Of a stretch of 58,765 nt of DNA, positions 33,097-42,559 are shown in pieces. Numbering within the stretch: position 1 is the first letter of the stretch; the number at the start of each line of letters is the position of its first letter. The stretch comes from an uncultured Treponema sp. Lineage in GTDB: Bacteria; Spirochaetota; Spirochaetia; Treponematales; Treponemataceae. Location: NCBI GenBank assembly GCA_937877515.1, contig CALFIX010000002.1, positions 1 through 58,765 of the forward strand, given 5' to 3'. The translations under genes and the position numbers were made by a program. The notes beneath the pieces were generated by a model, which saw only the letters and a program-made list of their open reading frames with translations, did not search any database and had not been told where the DNA came from.

Positions 33097-34645
33097 AAAA
33101 CTTTTTGCCATATTTTTTTTAGCTTTACCATTAATGCTTTATGCAGAAGATGCTTTAGAAGAACAACGCATAATTACTATAATTGATGGTGAACATGATT
33201 ACGACTTAAACCCTCACACTGCGGCCTTTACTTCTGAAGCACAAATTCTTTCGGGTCTTTACGAAGGACTTTTTTCTTATGACCCGGTAACCTTAGATCC
33301 TCTTCCAGCGCTTTGTAAAAGTTATAAAATTTCTCGCGACAAAAAACGTTGGACATTCACACTAATAGACGAAGCAAAATTTAGCGATGGTTCTCCTATT
33401 ACCTCACAAACACTTGTTAATTCCTGGTTAACTTTACTTTCTACACCCAATGCACCTTTTGCCTCTTTGCTAGACTGCATTAAAGGTGCCAACGAATATC
33501 GTATGGGACTTTGCAATAAAGAAGATGTTCGAATAGAAGCAAGAGATGAAAAAACTTTAGTTGTACATCTTACACAAAGCACAGAGCATCTTGCCCACAT
33601 TTTATGCCATCACGCTTTTAGTGCAGTAAGTTCAAGTGGAAATCCTAAAGAAAATGTTTTTAGTGGAGCATTCATTCTAAAAGAACGTACTCCTAATTCA
33701 CTCTATCTGGAAAAAAATACAGAATATCACGACAAAGACTCTGTTATGATTCCTGGTATTAAAGTAATTCAAAGTGACGACAAAGAAGAAAATGCATACC
33801 TTTTTAACACAGGAAACGCAGACTGGATTACAGGAGGAGCAGAGGCTAGTCAAATTTTAAATGATAATGCCCTACATATTTCCGCAGAATTTGGAACCAC
33901 GTTTCTCTTCTTTAAAATCGGAAACAAGCCCTGGGATAATAAAGAATTTAGAACCGCACTTCTAGAAGCTATTCCATACGATGAATTAAGAAAAAATTAT
34001 TCTATTCCAGCTCACTCACTTGTTTATCCTCTTGCAGGTTACCCAGATGTAAACGGAATAAACGATTATGACATTGACGATGCAAAAGAACTTATGGAAG
34101 AAGCTAGAAAAAATGCAAACATTAGCGATGAAGAAATTGTAATCGTTATAGCATGTACAGAAGACGAATATATGCGTGAGTGGGCAGAACTTTTAAAAAA
34201 AGCATGGGAAAAGCTTAATGTAACAGTATACATACAGACAACTCCTTCTTACCGCTACAATTCTTCTATACCAAATTGGAATGCAGATGTTTTTTCTTAT
34301 TCGTGGATAGGCGATTTTGCCGACCCTCTAGCTTTCTTGGAACTATTCAGATCCGGCTCTACCTTAAACGTTGCAAATTATTCTAATAAGGAATTCGATT
34401 CTTTGCTTACAGAAGCCTCAGAAACAAATTCTTCTAGTGAGCACTTAAAAATACTTTCTAAAGCAGAACAACTTTTATTAGATGACAGCATGATTATTCC
34501 TATTTCTCATCCAATAACCATGCACATAATAGACACAACCTCTTTAGGTGGCTGGCAGACTAACGCTTTAGACTTGCATCCATTAAAATATCTATATCTA
34601 AAAAAGCAAATCAAACGTCTACCAAATGTTGTTTTGGTAAACTAA
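33089..34645 (+). CDS. OppA/DppA-type peptide-binding protein
   Basis: A 518-residue secreted protein of solute-binding family 5. Signal peptide 1-19 (L-P-L-M-L-Y-A). Family marks are D-L-N-P-H-T-A, G-L-Y-E-G-L-F-S-Y-D (the conserved Y-E-x-L segment), W-T-F-T-L-I-D-E-A-K-F-S-D-G-S-P-I-T and W-N-A-D-V-F-S-Y-S-W-I-G-D-F-A-D-P. It should bind oligopeptides for an ABC importer, but no permease or ATPase is near and it is coupled to an unknown cytoplasmic protein, so it may be a solitary receptor. Its last codons overlap the convergent lipoprotein gene by 4 bases. Confidence 0.88.
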   Translation: MHKKLFAIFFLALPLMLYAEDALEEQRIITIIDGEHDYDLNPHTAAFTSEAQILSGLYEGLFSYDPVTLDPLPALCKSYKISRDKKRWTFTLIDEAKFSDGSPITSQTLVNSWLTLLSTPNAPFASLLDCIKGANEYRMGLCNKEDVRIEARDEKTLVVHLTQSTEHLAHILCHHAFSAVSSSGNPKENVFSGAFILKERTPNSLYLEKNTEYHDKDSVMIPGIKVIQSDDKEENAYLFNTGNADWITGGAEASQILNDNALHISAEFGTTFLFFKIGNKPWDNKEFRTALLEAIPYDELRKNYSIPAHSLVYPLAGYPDVNGINDYDIDDAKELMEEARKNANISDEEIVIVIACTEDEYMREWAELLKKAWEKLNVTVYIQTTPSYRYNSSIPNWNADVFSYSWIGDFADPLAFLELFRSGSTLNVANYSNKEFDSLLTEASETNSSSEHLKILSKAEQLLLDDSMIIPISHPITMHIIDTTSLGGWQTNALDLHPLKYLYLKKQIKRLPNVVLVN

Positions 34646-35814
34646 AACTTATCTAAAATCTCAGAGAGAGCTACGCTTAAAAAACCGGCGCGTCCTGTAA
34701 GATAAAAATTTGTTTCTTCCCAAGAAACATAAAGTGTGTTTCCTGCAACAGCAAAATCACCATATACAAAACCTGCAGGAAGCTTTGGTAACCTAAATGA
34801 AACAACATTGTTGCCATTTATGTCTCCTGCATAAGTTGTTCCATCCTGAAAAACTGCAATAGAATAACCAGAAAGTGGAATAAGCCCTGCATGTGCATTA
34901 AGAGGAACTCCTCCGTTTCCCCCCTGATAATAACTTATCGGAGAAGTTCCAGACAAATCTCTCCAGGAAACATAAACTGTAAACTCACTTGGAATAGCTT
35001 TTATAAGATTTTTTAATTCTATCGGAGCTTCAAAAAACAAACGTGGCATATTTAAATCTGTATATTCTTTTTCTGTTGAAGTTCTAAACACAAACATACT
35101 TGCATCTATTGCCGGAGATAAATCAGTTAAAGCAATAAGAGGTTCCCAAAAGAAATATGAAAAATCTACTTTATCTCCATTTTGTCTTTTACTAGCGCAA
35201 GCCCATGTTTTACCATCCCAAAAATAACCGCAAATTTGCGCGTCAGGAGCAAGCCTTAAATTATCGTAAGAAACCAGAGGATAACACACTTTTGAAGCTG
35301 GACTAAATTCTACTAAGAAAGGCCTTGAGTTATAAAGACCAATTTTATCGCCTTCAAGATTTTCATTAAAAAATGTACTTCTATAAAGGTAAAAAACTGG
35401 AATGCCATTACTAAAAACCATTGATTCAGCTGTATCTTGAGAAAAAATTGTCATATCGGTAAAGAGCTTTATTTCTTCTTCTGTAAAAGCCATAACACCA
35501 GCTCTATTAACAAGTGCATAAGCCTTAAATGGAAAACTCGTACTTGAGGTAGGTAAACTCGCACTAGAAGAAATACGTAATGCTTCTGTCCAAGGCTTAA
35601 ACTCTTGTGGTATTACATTATTTATATTTTCTACTTGCTTAAAAGAAGCTCCTGAAACTTCTGGCACAAAGCTATACCACTTATGATTTTTTTGAGTAAG
35701 CTCTATGGTTTTTATATTTACAGGAAGAGAGTCTGTTGTTTTCTTTGAACATGAACATAAAAAAAGGCAAAACGTAAAACTTACAAATAAAACAATACCT
35801 AGTGTTTTTTTCAT
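34642..35814 (-). CDS. Lipoprotein of unknown function
   Basis: A 390-residue lipoprotein; signal ends L-F-L-C-S-C, with C20 or C22 lipidated. The mature part is rich in Ser, Phe and Tyr with short repeated beta blades (Y-V-S-W-R-D-L-S-G, L-Y-V-S-W-E-E-T-N; G-Y-F-W-D-G-K-T-W-A), which suggests a beta-propeller-like fold. No family recognised. It follows a smaller lipoprotein gene 38 bases upstream. Its own -10 box TATTAT lies 6 bases before the ATG. Confidence 0.7.
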   Translation of the reverse strand: MKKTLGIVLFVSFTFCLFLCSCSKKTTDSLPVNIKTIELTQKNHKWYSFVPEVSGASFKQVENINNVIPQEFKPWTEALRISSSASLPTSSTSFPFKAYALVNRAGVMAFTEEEIKLFTDMTIFSQDTAESMVFSNGIPVFYLYRSTFFNENLEGDKIGLYNSRPFLVEFSPASKVCYPLVSYDNLRLAPDAQICGYFWDGKTWACASKRQNGDKVDFSYFFWEPLIALTDLSPAIDASMFVFRTSTEKEYTDLNMPRLFFEAPIELKNLIKAIPSEFTVYVSWRDLSGTSPISYYQGGNGGVPLNAHAGLIPLSGYSIAVFQDGTTYAGDINGNNVVSFRLPKLPAGFVYGDFAVAGNTLYVSWEETNFYLTGRAGFLSVALSEILDKF

Positions 35815-35820
35815 ATAAAT

Positions 35821-35849
35821 ATAATAACGTAAGTATTGATTTTTTGAAA
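35821..35849 (-). promoter_or_regulatory. Leaderless-type promoter of the 390-residue lipoprotein
   Basis: TTTCAA, 17-base spacer, TATTAT (35826-35821), then 6 bases to ATG 35814. No ribosome site is visible. Confidence 0.4.
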
Positions 35850-35852
35850 CCT

Positions 35853-36347
35853 CTAAAGTAGCGTTATACTCCTTTTTGTAAACGTTCCGTCTGCAATGGC
35901 TTCCATTATCTTTTGCTTATTTAAAAGCCATGGGTCATCATACTCTGAAACACATTCAATTAACTTTGCCCAATTAAACTGCTGTAAATATAAAAGCGAA
36001 GATTCCTTTTGAGAATTGGAAGCCTTATACATTGTTAAAAAAACATCTGCACAAAAAGCAGAAGCCTTATCTAACTCTAGTGTATAAGGGTAAATTATGC
36101 CATATTTTTCATCTCTAAATAAAATTGGTGTTGGAGTATTTTTAAAAACTGTTATTACAGTCTCTTCACCTTCGTAAAACTCATTTACAATTTTGCCATC
36201 AGTAGAAATATAAACACATTCAATACTTTCTTTGAAAGAAATTTCTTTTAACGATATAGACAGTTCTTCTGTTGTAGAAAAAGCAGAACAAGATACAAAC
36301 ATTAAATTTAAAAATGTGACAAAAAACAATATAAATAATTTCATCAT
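35853..36347 (-). CDS. Small lipoprotein of unknown function
   Basis: A 164-residue lipoprotein, lipobox F-V-S-C with C20. The N-terminal half is beta-like (V-Y-I-S-T-D-G-K-I-V-N-E-F), the C-terminal half helical (K-A-S-A-F-C-A-D-V-F-L-T-M-Y). Two ATG codons in tandem open the frame and an A+T-rich -10-like TATAAC touches the first of them, so the second ATG (36344) may be used. No family recognised. Confidence 0.65.
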   Translation of the reverse strand: MMKLFILFFVTFLNLMFVSCSAFSTTEELSISLKEISFKESIECVYISTDGKIVNEFYEGEETVITVFKNTPTPILFRDEKYGIIYPYTLELDKASAFCADVFLTMYKASNSQKESSLLYLQQFNWAKLIECVSEYDDPWLLNKQKIMEAIADGTFTKRSITLL

Positions 36348-36386
36348 GTTATAATGTTTAATGTCACATTTAAAAATGTAAAAAAA

Positions 36387-37340
36387 TTATAAATATTTTT
36401 CTATAAAATTAAAAACTGTTTTCCAATACAAATCTGGATTTATAAACTCTGAACCGCAATGAGCGGCTCCTTCAAAAACATGCTTTTCTTTTTTATCTTC
36501 GGTAAGAGAAAGAGCATTATAATTTTCTTCTAGCATAAAAGTTGGAACAAAATCATCATCTGCACCATGAATAAAGATAGTAGGAGTTTTTGATTTTTTT
36601 AACGCCTCAACACTAGAAGCTTCCTTAAAACCATAACCAATACGTATTTTTGCAAAGCTACTTGTAAGCTTAAGAAGAAACCTTTTTTTACCTTTCATAA
36701 TGTAATCAAACTGATTCCACACGGAAGTATATCCACAGTCTGCTACGGCACACTTTACTTCTTTAGGAAGCTCAAGACCTGTCATCATCATAACAGTTGC
36801 ACTTCCCATGCTTTCACCATGAAGAACAATTTCTGCATTATTATCTAATTCTAGAATTTTATTTAGCCACAAAAGATTATCTGTTTTTTCTAGATAACCC
36901 ATACCAATATAGCGGCCTTGACTTTGCCCTGTAGTGCGATTTTCTGGTAAAAGAACGTTGTATCCTTTTTCATAATAATTTACCGCATAACATCTGGTAT
37001 TAGACAAATCTCCCCTGTAACCGTGAACTATTAAAACCCACTTATGACTAGATGTAAATTGTTCATTCTTGTAACAGACTGCATGAAGCTTTAAGCCACT
37101 ATCTGTAGTAACATATAAATCTTCACTTTTTACTTTTGAATTCCAAGCTTCTGCTCTTTCTCGAATTTCTTTTTCGTTTTTCTGATAGTGAGGTTCACTA
37201 CCCCATGGAGCTTTCTTCCACCAAAAACTTTCCGGTTTTAAGAACATATCTATTGCTGCATTTGCAAGAAAGCAAAATGCAAGTGCAAAAATTAAAAGTA
37301 ACGCAAAAATTACAATCAGAACAATTTTCCACCAAGCCAT
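36387..37340 (-). CDS. Membrane-anchored alpha/beta hydrolase
   Basis: A 317-residue protein with an N-terminal membrane helix (about 5-28) and an alpha/beta-hydrolase domain of the BAAT/YqkD-like group. Oxyanion H-G-Y-R-G-D near 106, nucleophile S177 in G-E-S-M-G-S, acid Asp in H-G-A-D-D-D-F-V-P near 258, and catalytic His in G-A-A-H-C-G near 293. A conserved G-Q-S-Q-G-R-Y-I-G segment precedes the nucleophile. Probable esterase or peptidase facing the periplasm; substrate unknown. AGAGGG ribosome site; last gene of the coaBC operon. Confidence 0.83.
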   Translation of the reverse strand: MAWWKIVLIVIFALLLIFALAFCFLANAAIDMFLKPESFWWKKAPWGSEPHYQKNEKEIRERAEAWNSKVKSEDLYVTTDSGLKLHAVCYKNEQFTSSHKWVLIVHGYRGDLSNTRCYAVNYYEKGYNVLLPENRTTGQSQGRYIGMGYLEKTDNLLWLNKILELDNNAEIVLHGESMGSATVMMMTGLELPKEVKCAVADCGYTSVWNQFDYIMKGKKRFLLKLTSSFAKIRIGYGFKEASSVEALKKSKTPTIFIHGADDDFVPTFMLEENYNALSLTEDKKEKHVFEGAAHCGSEFINPDLYWKTVFNFIEKYL

Positions 37341-37355
37341 TTTTCCCTCTTAAAC

Positions 37356-38258
37356 TTATTTTTTATTTTCGTCGTTAAGAATTTTTACATCAATTCTTGA
37401 ATATGGAATTACTACATTCTGCTCACGACAAACACGCATTATGTTTACATAAACATCATTCTTTGTCTGTAAAAGATCTGTTCTGTTAAACCATACTGCA
37501 AGTCGAAGATTTATAGCTTCTCCAAAGCCATCATAATAAACTTTTGGAGCAGGTTCCTGTAAAACTGTTGGACAAGAAGCAGGAACTGTTTCTATAGCTT
37601 TTAATGCCTTTTCCATATCAGATTCATAACTGATTGGAATTTCAAATACAAGACGGCGCTGTTCAAAATGAGTATAATTTGTAAGATTTGCATTTATAAT
37701 TGTACTTGTCGGCACACGAATCATTTGATTATTTAATGTACGAATCTTTACACTTAAAAGACCAATCTCATCTACATTGCCTTCTACATCACCCACTGAA
37801 ATATAGTCGCCTATTTTCATAGACTTTTCACCAAGAACAAAAAGACCACTTATAAAATTGCTTACACTTGTTTGAGCTGCAAAACCAATGGCTACACCAG
37901 CAATTCCAGCAGCACCCCATATAGCCGTTAAATTTACACCAAACAAACTAAGTATATACATAATAAGCATTATGTAAAAAATATAGCTTATTGTTTTATT
38001 AACAAGCATCTTTGTATGATTTTCTGATTTTTTTAATGCATGTTTATTTATAACTCTTTTTATAAGCTTATAGAACAAGAAGAAAATTATTATTGTAACA
38101 ACACTTACAATAAGATGCATAAGATTTTCTTTTCCAAACATCTTTGCTATTTCATTCCAATGCAAAAGAGATTTTGTTTCTTCTGCAATTCCTGTTCCAA
38201 CTGCAGCTACTGTTTCTACAGCAGCTTGAGCCACATTTTGTGTAGCTTCTTCTTCCAT
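37356..38258 (-). CDS. MscS-family small-conductance mechanosensitive channel
   Basis: A 300-residue membrane channel protein. A 40-residue acidic N-terminus is followed by three membrane helices (about 43-65, 85-108, 112-138), the last being the Gly/Ala-rich pore helix (G-A-A-G-I-A-G-V-A-I-G-F-A-A-Q), then the MscS beta domain (N-F-I-S-G-L-F-V-L-G-E-K, I-G-D-Y-I-S-V-G-D-V-E-G-N-V) and a C-terminal alpha/beta domain. It protects against osmotic downshock. Ribosome site AAAGGAG lies in the end of the P1 peptidase gene. Confidence 0.92.
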   Translation of the reverse strand: MEEEATQNVAQAAVETVAAVGTGIAEETKSLLHWNEIAKMFGKENLMHLIVSVVTIIIFFLFYKLIKRVINKHALKKSENHTKMLVNKTISYIFYIMLIMYILSLFGVNLTAIWGAAGIAGVAIGFAAQTSVSNFISGLFVLGEKSMKIGDYISVGDVEGNVDEIGLLSVKIRTLNNQMIRVPTSTIINANLTNYTHFEQRRLVFEIPISYESDMEKALKAIETVPASCPTVLQEPAPKVYYDGFGEAINLRLAVWFNRTDLLQTKNDVYVNIMRVCREQNVVIPYSRIDVKILNDENKK

Positions 38259-38259
38259 T

Positions 38260-39249
38260 TTAGTTCTCCTTTACTGCTTTTACTGCAGCTAAATATTCAG
38301 CATCTTCCATTCTAGAAGAGTTTACTGCATCAATTATTGCTTCACTTAAAGCCTTACATGCTAAAGTTCCACACACGTTTACATCGGCTTTTACTCCACC
38401 TGTAGAAATAGCATACATAGTGTCTCCGTCAGCAGTTGTTCCAACAGGATTAATACTTCTGCCAAGCCCACTGCGTGTCATGCTGGCAAGCTTACAAAGC
38501 TCTTGCTGAGTTAAGGATGCATTTGTTATAACAGCACCTATTGTGGTATTTGTCCCGTTGGTAGCACTTTGTTGCATTAAATATAAAGCTTCTTCTACAC
38601 TACAAAAATCTTTTCTGTCTGGTGTTAAAGCTCCACCAATTTTTTTTGCAGTTGTATAATCAAAAATGTCCCCGAGTGCATTTACAACTACAATAGCTCC
38701 AATCTTAAGCGTACCAACTTTAAAAGCTGCATAACCTATACCGCTTTTTTGAGAGCGTTCCATGCCATAAATTTTACCAATCGTCGCACCTGTCCCACCG
38801 CCAACAGTTCCACTTAAAGCTCCGTGCCATTTACTGCTTTTATCTAACGCAGCTTCGCACGCTTTATAGCCCATAACTGCATCCGGCCTAATCTTTGAAG
38901 AACCAATACCTAAATCAAAAATACATGACTGCGGAACAATGGGCACAACAAGTTCACCTAGCTTATACCCCATACCCCGTTCTTCTAAAAACTGCATTGC
39001 ACCTGTTGCAGCACTAAGCCCATAGGCAGAACCTCCGCTTAAAAGCAATGCTGTTACGGACTGTTCATACGACAGAGGAGAAAACAAATAACTTTCTCTG
39101 GCAGCAGGTCCTCCTCCACTGATATCTATTCCACAAATATTTTTCTTAGTAAAAACAAGTGCTGTGACTCCAGTAAATGCATTAAAATCCTGTGCATTAC
39201 CTATAGAAAAACCTTCTAAGTCTGTAAATTTAATTCTTTCCAAATTCAT
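38260..39249 (-). CDS. P1-family (S58/DmpA-like) aminopeptidase
   Basis: A 329-residue protein of peptidase family S58. Family marks: L-S-G-G-S-A-Y-G-L-S-A-A near 70, G-T-V-G-G-G-T-G-A near 150, V-V-N-A-L-G-D-I-F-D near 190, and the autoprocessing segment T-N-T-T-I-G-A-V-I-T-N-A near 240 where a Thr becomes the new N-terminal nucleophile. The reaction is aminopeptidase or amidase on small substrates. Its first 20 bases overlap the end of coaBC. Confidence 0.88.
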   Translation of the reverse strand: MNLERIKFTDLEGFSIGNAQDFNAFTGVTALVFTKKNICGIDISGGGPAARESYLFSPLSYEQSVTALLLSGGSAYGLSAATGAMQFLEERGMGYKLGELVVPIVPQSCIFDLGIGSSKIRPDAVMGYKACEAALDKSSKWHGALSGTVGGGTGATIGKIYGMERSQKSGIGYAAFKVGTLKIGAIVVVNALGDIFDYTTAKKIGGALTPDRKDFCSVEEALYLMQQSATNGTNTTIGAVITNASLTQQELCKLASMTRSGLGRSINPVGTTADGDTMYAISTGGVKADVNVCGTLACKALSEAIIDAVNSSRMEDAEYLAAVKAVKEN

Positions 39250-40429
39250 TTTTTATCTCATCTAAAATTTTTTCTGCAACTTCATCTTTACTCATTACAG
39301 AAAATTTTTTCTGATTGTTTTTTGTAATAATTGTAACAGCGTTTGTGTCTACACCAAACCCTGCACCTTCTGTTTTTAAGCTGTTTGCAACTATCATGTC
39401 TGCGTTTTTCTTTGTAAGTTTTGCTTTTGAATTTTCTATAAGATTTTCTGTTTCCATAGAAAAACCACAAATAAACTGTCCTTTCCTTTTGTGCTCTCCA
39501 AGGTATAAAAGAATATCTTCTGTTCTCTCTAAAGAAAGAGAAAGTTCTCCGTCATGCTTTTTTATTTTATTTTCACTTACAACCTTTGGCCTGTAATCTG
39601 CGACAGCGGCAGCTTTTATAACAATGTCTCTGTCTAAGAAATTTTCTTTTACGGCTTTTGCCATTTCTGCACTGCTTTTTACATTTATAACATTTACATC
39701 TAAAGGAGCTTCTAAACTTACAGGTCCAGAAACAAGTGTTACTTCTGCACCTCTTAAACTTGCATTCTTTGCAATTGCATAACCCATTTTACCAGATGAA
39801 TGATTTGTAATATAACGCACTGGATCTAAAGCTTCTTGAGTAGGACCTGCAGTTACGAGTACCTTTTTTCCAAGCAAATCTTTTTCATAAGCTATCTCTT
39901 TTTCTATATGCTTAAAAAGAGTTTCCGGTTCTGGCATTTTACCTTTTCCAACTGTACCACAAGCTAAACGACCAGAAGCACTTTCTATAATTTTCATTCC
40001 ATGCTTACGACACTTTTCTATATTTTCTTGAGTTATAGAATTTTCTAGCATAGCTGTATTCATGGCAGGTGCAATAAGTTTTGGACAGGTACAAGCTAAA
40101 AATGTTGTAGTAAGCATATCGTCAGCAATTCCATTAGCAACCTTAGCAATTACGTTTGCTGTAGCTGGAGCTATAATAAACAAGCTGGCTTTCTTTGCAA
40201 TAGAAATATGTTCAACCTTAAATTCAAAGTTTCTATCAAATGTATCTACTAGACAACGGTTCCCAGTAAGTTCTTCAAAAACAAGAGGAGAAATAAAATT
40301 ACAGGCATTTTTTGTCATTATAACCTGAACGTTTATGCCTTTCTTTACCATAAGGCTTGCAAGATTTGCAACTTTATAAGAAGCAATACTTCCTGTAACA
40401 CCTAAAACTACGGTTTTATTTTCAAACAT
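39230..40429 (-). CDS. coaBC: Bifunctional CoA synthesis protein CoaBC (Dfp)
   Basis: A 399-residue fusion. Residues 1-180 are the flavin-dependent phosphopantothenoylcysteine decarboxylase (G-V-T-G-S-I-A-S-Y-K, E-H-I-S-I-A-K-K, A-P-A-T-A-N, A-P-A-M-N-T-A-M, with the catalytic Cys in L-A-C-G). Residues 185-399 are the phosphopantothenate-cysteine ligase (V-T-A-G-P-T-Q-E, S-S-G-K-M-G-Y-A, I-K-A-A-A-V-A-D-Y, K-L-T-K-K-N-A-D). Together they make 4'-phosphopantetheine from phosphopantothenate, Cys and CTP. GGAG precedes the ATG. First gene of a four-gene operon. Confidence 0.95.
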   Translation of the reverse strand: MFENKTVVLGVTGSIASYKVANLASLMVKKGINVQVIMTKNACNFISPLVFEELTGNRCLVDTFDRNFEFKVEHISIAKKASLFIIAPATANVIAKVANGIADDMLTTTFLACTCPKLIAPAMNTAMLENSITQENIEKCRKHGMKIIESASGRLACGTVGKGKMPEPETLFKHIEKEIAYEKDLLGKKVLVTAGPTQEALDPVRYITNHSSGKMGYAIAKNASLRGAEVTLVSGPVSLEAPLDVNVINVKSSAEMAKAVKENFLDRDIVIKAAAVADYRPKVVSENKIKKHDGELSLSLERTEDILLYLGEHKRKGQFICGFSMETENLIENSKAKLTKKNADMIVANSLKTEGAGFGVDTNAVTIITKNNQKKFSVMSKDEVAEKILDEIKNEFGKN

Positions 40430-40505
40430 TTTTTACTCCACAAAAAGATAGTTTATTTTACCTTACCGACATTAAAATCTCAAGACAGACTAAAGCCTTT
40501 AGTGT

Positions 40506-40511
40506 TATACT
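40506..40511 (+). promoter_or_regulatory. -10 box of the 40521 barrel gene
   Basis: TATACT, then 9 bases to ATG 40521, with no ribosome site. AAGACA at 18 bases spacing is a weak -35. Confidence 0.45.
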
Positions 40512-40520
40512 TAAAAAATA

Positions 40521-41723
40521 ATGAAGAGATTTTTTTTAGCTGTAGCAATACTTTTTAGTTGCTTTTTTGCATTTTCACAGGAAACAAGAACAATTACACA
40601 ATCTATATACGACATAGAAGACATAAAACTTGCCATAACAAAATCAGACTCGCAAGAATTACGCCTTGCACTTCAAGACGAATACAATTCTCTAGAAAGC
40701 ACCACCTTTACAGAAAGCTCTCTAAATCAGCACATTTTTATTTCCATTGGCGAATACAACACAAAAACTCAGAGCTGGCCTATAAAGATAACATCTTTAT
40801 TTTTTGGCACAGACAAACTTTTTACTTACCAAACAGAGCTTACCTACGCTCAAGTTATGTCTCGACGCTTTACAGACATTCAAAACATGACGGAAAAGCA
40901 ACTTTCTGACTATGAAGAAAATGTTTCTGAATACGATGAAATTCTAAAAAAGAATCCCAACACACTTTTTGCAGAGCTTTACTTTAAAGTCTACCGTTGG
41001 GAAAATTCTTCTGAATACTGCTTTGTTCCTTTTATGCTGACAGTTGCAAACTCTAGACTAAAAAACAAAATCATTTATACAAAAGACTTTTCTTCTTTAT
41101 CAAAAACATACGCTAGAACCTTTAAAACTTCTCCAGAAATAGAAGTTCGCTCAAAAGAAGAACAAAATAATGACAAAAAAAGAACTGCATACATTTTGAA
41201 TTTTACTGAATCAGCAGAAAAATCAGCAGAGGACCTTTCTAAAGAATCTGAATCCAGCAAAGAAACCAAAAATAATTTTACAGTACAGCGGGCCAGACAA
41301 GGTATTTTTATTATGGCAAACCCAGAGGTTTCTACTTCTACAACTGCTAATGCTCAGGCTGATTTTTGCTTTGGCTTAGGAAAGTTTTATTTTATAGGCT
41401 TTGATGCAGGCTTAAACTGGTTTACAAACACATATTACTTTGGCGGCTTTAACGGCTTTAATGTAAGATTAGGAAAACACATTACTCCATTTGTAAAAGC
41501 ATCTGTTTCTGTAAGAACAGATTCTAATTTTGACATAGCTTTAGGTGGTGGCACAGATTTAAATCTAGGTGGTCTTTCATTTACTATTGGATACAACTAT
41601 ACTTGGCGATACGACTTTAGTTCTATTTATGCTTCTAACTTTTCTGAACTTGTTACAAACGTAAGAGAGGCAAAACCTTATAGCGTAAACAGTTTTTACT
41701 TAGGCCTTGGTCTTAACTGGTAA
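40521..41723 (+). CDS. Outer-membrane beta-barrel protein with coiled N-terminal region
   Basis: A 400-residue exported protein; signal peptide 1-19 (C-F-F-A-F-S). Residues 20-245 are an Asp/Glu/Ser-rich soluble region (D-I-E-D-I-K-L-A-I-T, then S-A-E-K-S-A-E-D-L-S). Residues about 255-400 form a barrel of strands such as F-C-F-G-L-G-K-F-Y-F-I-G-F-D and L-S-F-T-I-G-Y-N-Y-T-W, and the chain ends in G-L-G-L-N-W, a C-terminal aromatic that fits a BAM recognition strand. Function unknown. It overlaps the convergent birA by 11 bases. Confidence 0.72.
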   Translation: MKRFFLAVAILFSCFFAFSQETRTITQSIYDIEDIKLAITKSDSQELRLALQDEYNSLESTTFTESSLNQHIFISIGEYNTKTQSWPIKITSLFFGTDKLFTYQTELTYAQVMSRRFTDIQNMTEKQLSDYEENVSEYDEILKKNPNTLFAELYFKVYRWENSSEYCFVPFMLTVANSRLKNKIIYTKDFSSLSKTYARTFKTSPEIEVRSKEEQNNDKKRTAYILNFTESAEKSAEDLSKESESSKETKNNFTVQRARQGIFIMANPEVSTSTTANAQADFCFGLGKFYFIGFDAGLNWFTNTYYFGGFNGFNVRLGKHITPFVKASVSVRTDSNFDIALGGGTDLNLGGLSFTIGYNYTWRYDFSSIYASNFSELVTNVREAKPYSVNSFYLGLGLNW

Positions 41724-42558
41724 AACCATGCAGGGTAACTTCGCCAGAATGAAGAATGTTTTCTTTACCATCTTGTGTTCTTACAAGCAAACCTGCATCT
41801 TGCGTAATATCTAAAACTTGTGCCATGTAGCTTTTGCTGTCTCCAATTACAGGCGTAACAGCAACCGTTTTACCTATAAGAAAAGAATTTTCTCTATATT
41901 CATCAATAAAATTTTCACCAGTAGAAAGCATAAACAAAAGATTAAACACAACATTAGCTAAAAGTTTTTCCCTGTCACCGTCTTTTACTTCTTTCTCATT
42001 TAAAATTCCACCAGCTTTTTCTTTTATTTCCAAAGGAATATCTTCTTCAATGCAAAGATTTATTCCTATTCCAATAACGCAAGATTCAACTATACCTTTA
42101 CTTGCATTACTAACGCCTTCTGCAAGAATACCACAAACCTTTTTTCCATCAATATAAATGTCATTTACCCACTTAATTTTTGCGTCCTTATTAAAACATT
42201 TTTTTATTGCACGCTGAACACTAACTGCACTGCATGCCGTATAAACTGAAGCATCTTTTACACCATCTTTAGGAGTAAATGAAAGTGAAAAATAAAGACC
42301 TGTTTGTTTTGGAGAATAAAATTTTCGTCCTAGTCTACCCTTACCTGCCGTTTGTTCTTCGCTAAAAAAAAGATGACTGTCTTTTACAGTTCTATCAGCT
42401 AAAATTTCTTGTTCAATAAACAAACGAAGCTGTGTATTTGTACTATCAATTGTTTTAAAAAAATTGCAATTGTATTCTTTTAAAAGTGCGTTAGGCTTTA
42501 TTTCTTTTTGAGAAGAAAGTAAATTAAATTCTTCCCAAAAAATTTCTTTATTTAACAT
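41713..42558 (-). CDS. birA: Biotin--[acetyl-CoA-carboxylase] ligase
   Basis: A 281-residue ligase starting at ATG 42558, 1 base after the stop of the PII gene. The biotin-ATP loop reads A-G-K-G-R-L-G-R (family G-R-G-R-x-G-R with the first Arg as Lys), followed by W-V-N-D-I-Y-I-D-G-K-K-V-C-G-I-L-A-E and I-G-I-G-I-N. There is no N-terminal HTH, so this is a monofunctional class I enzyme that does not repress biotin genes. A C-terminal SH3-like domain is present. Its place after a PII pair is unusual. Confidence 0.92.
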   Translation of the reverse strand: MLNKEIFWEEFNLLSSQKEIKPNALLKEYNCNFFKTIDSTNTQLRLFIEQEILADRTVKDSHLFFSEEQTAGKGRLGRKFYSPKQTGLYFSLSFTPKDGVKDASVYTACSAVSVQRAIKKCFNKDAKIKWVNDIYIDGKKVCGILAEGVSNASKGIVESCVIGIGINLCIEEDIPLEIKEKAGGILNEKEVKDGDREKLLANVVFNLLFMLSTGENFIDEYRENSFLIGKTVAVTPVIGDSKSYMAQVLDITQDAGLLVRTQDGKENILHSGEVTLHGFTS

Positions 42559-42559
42559 T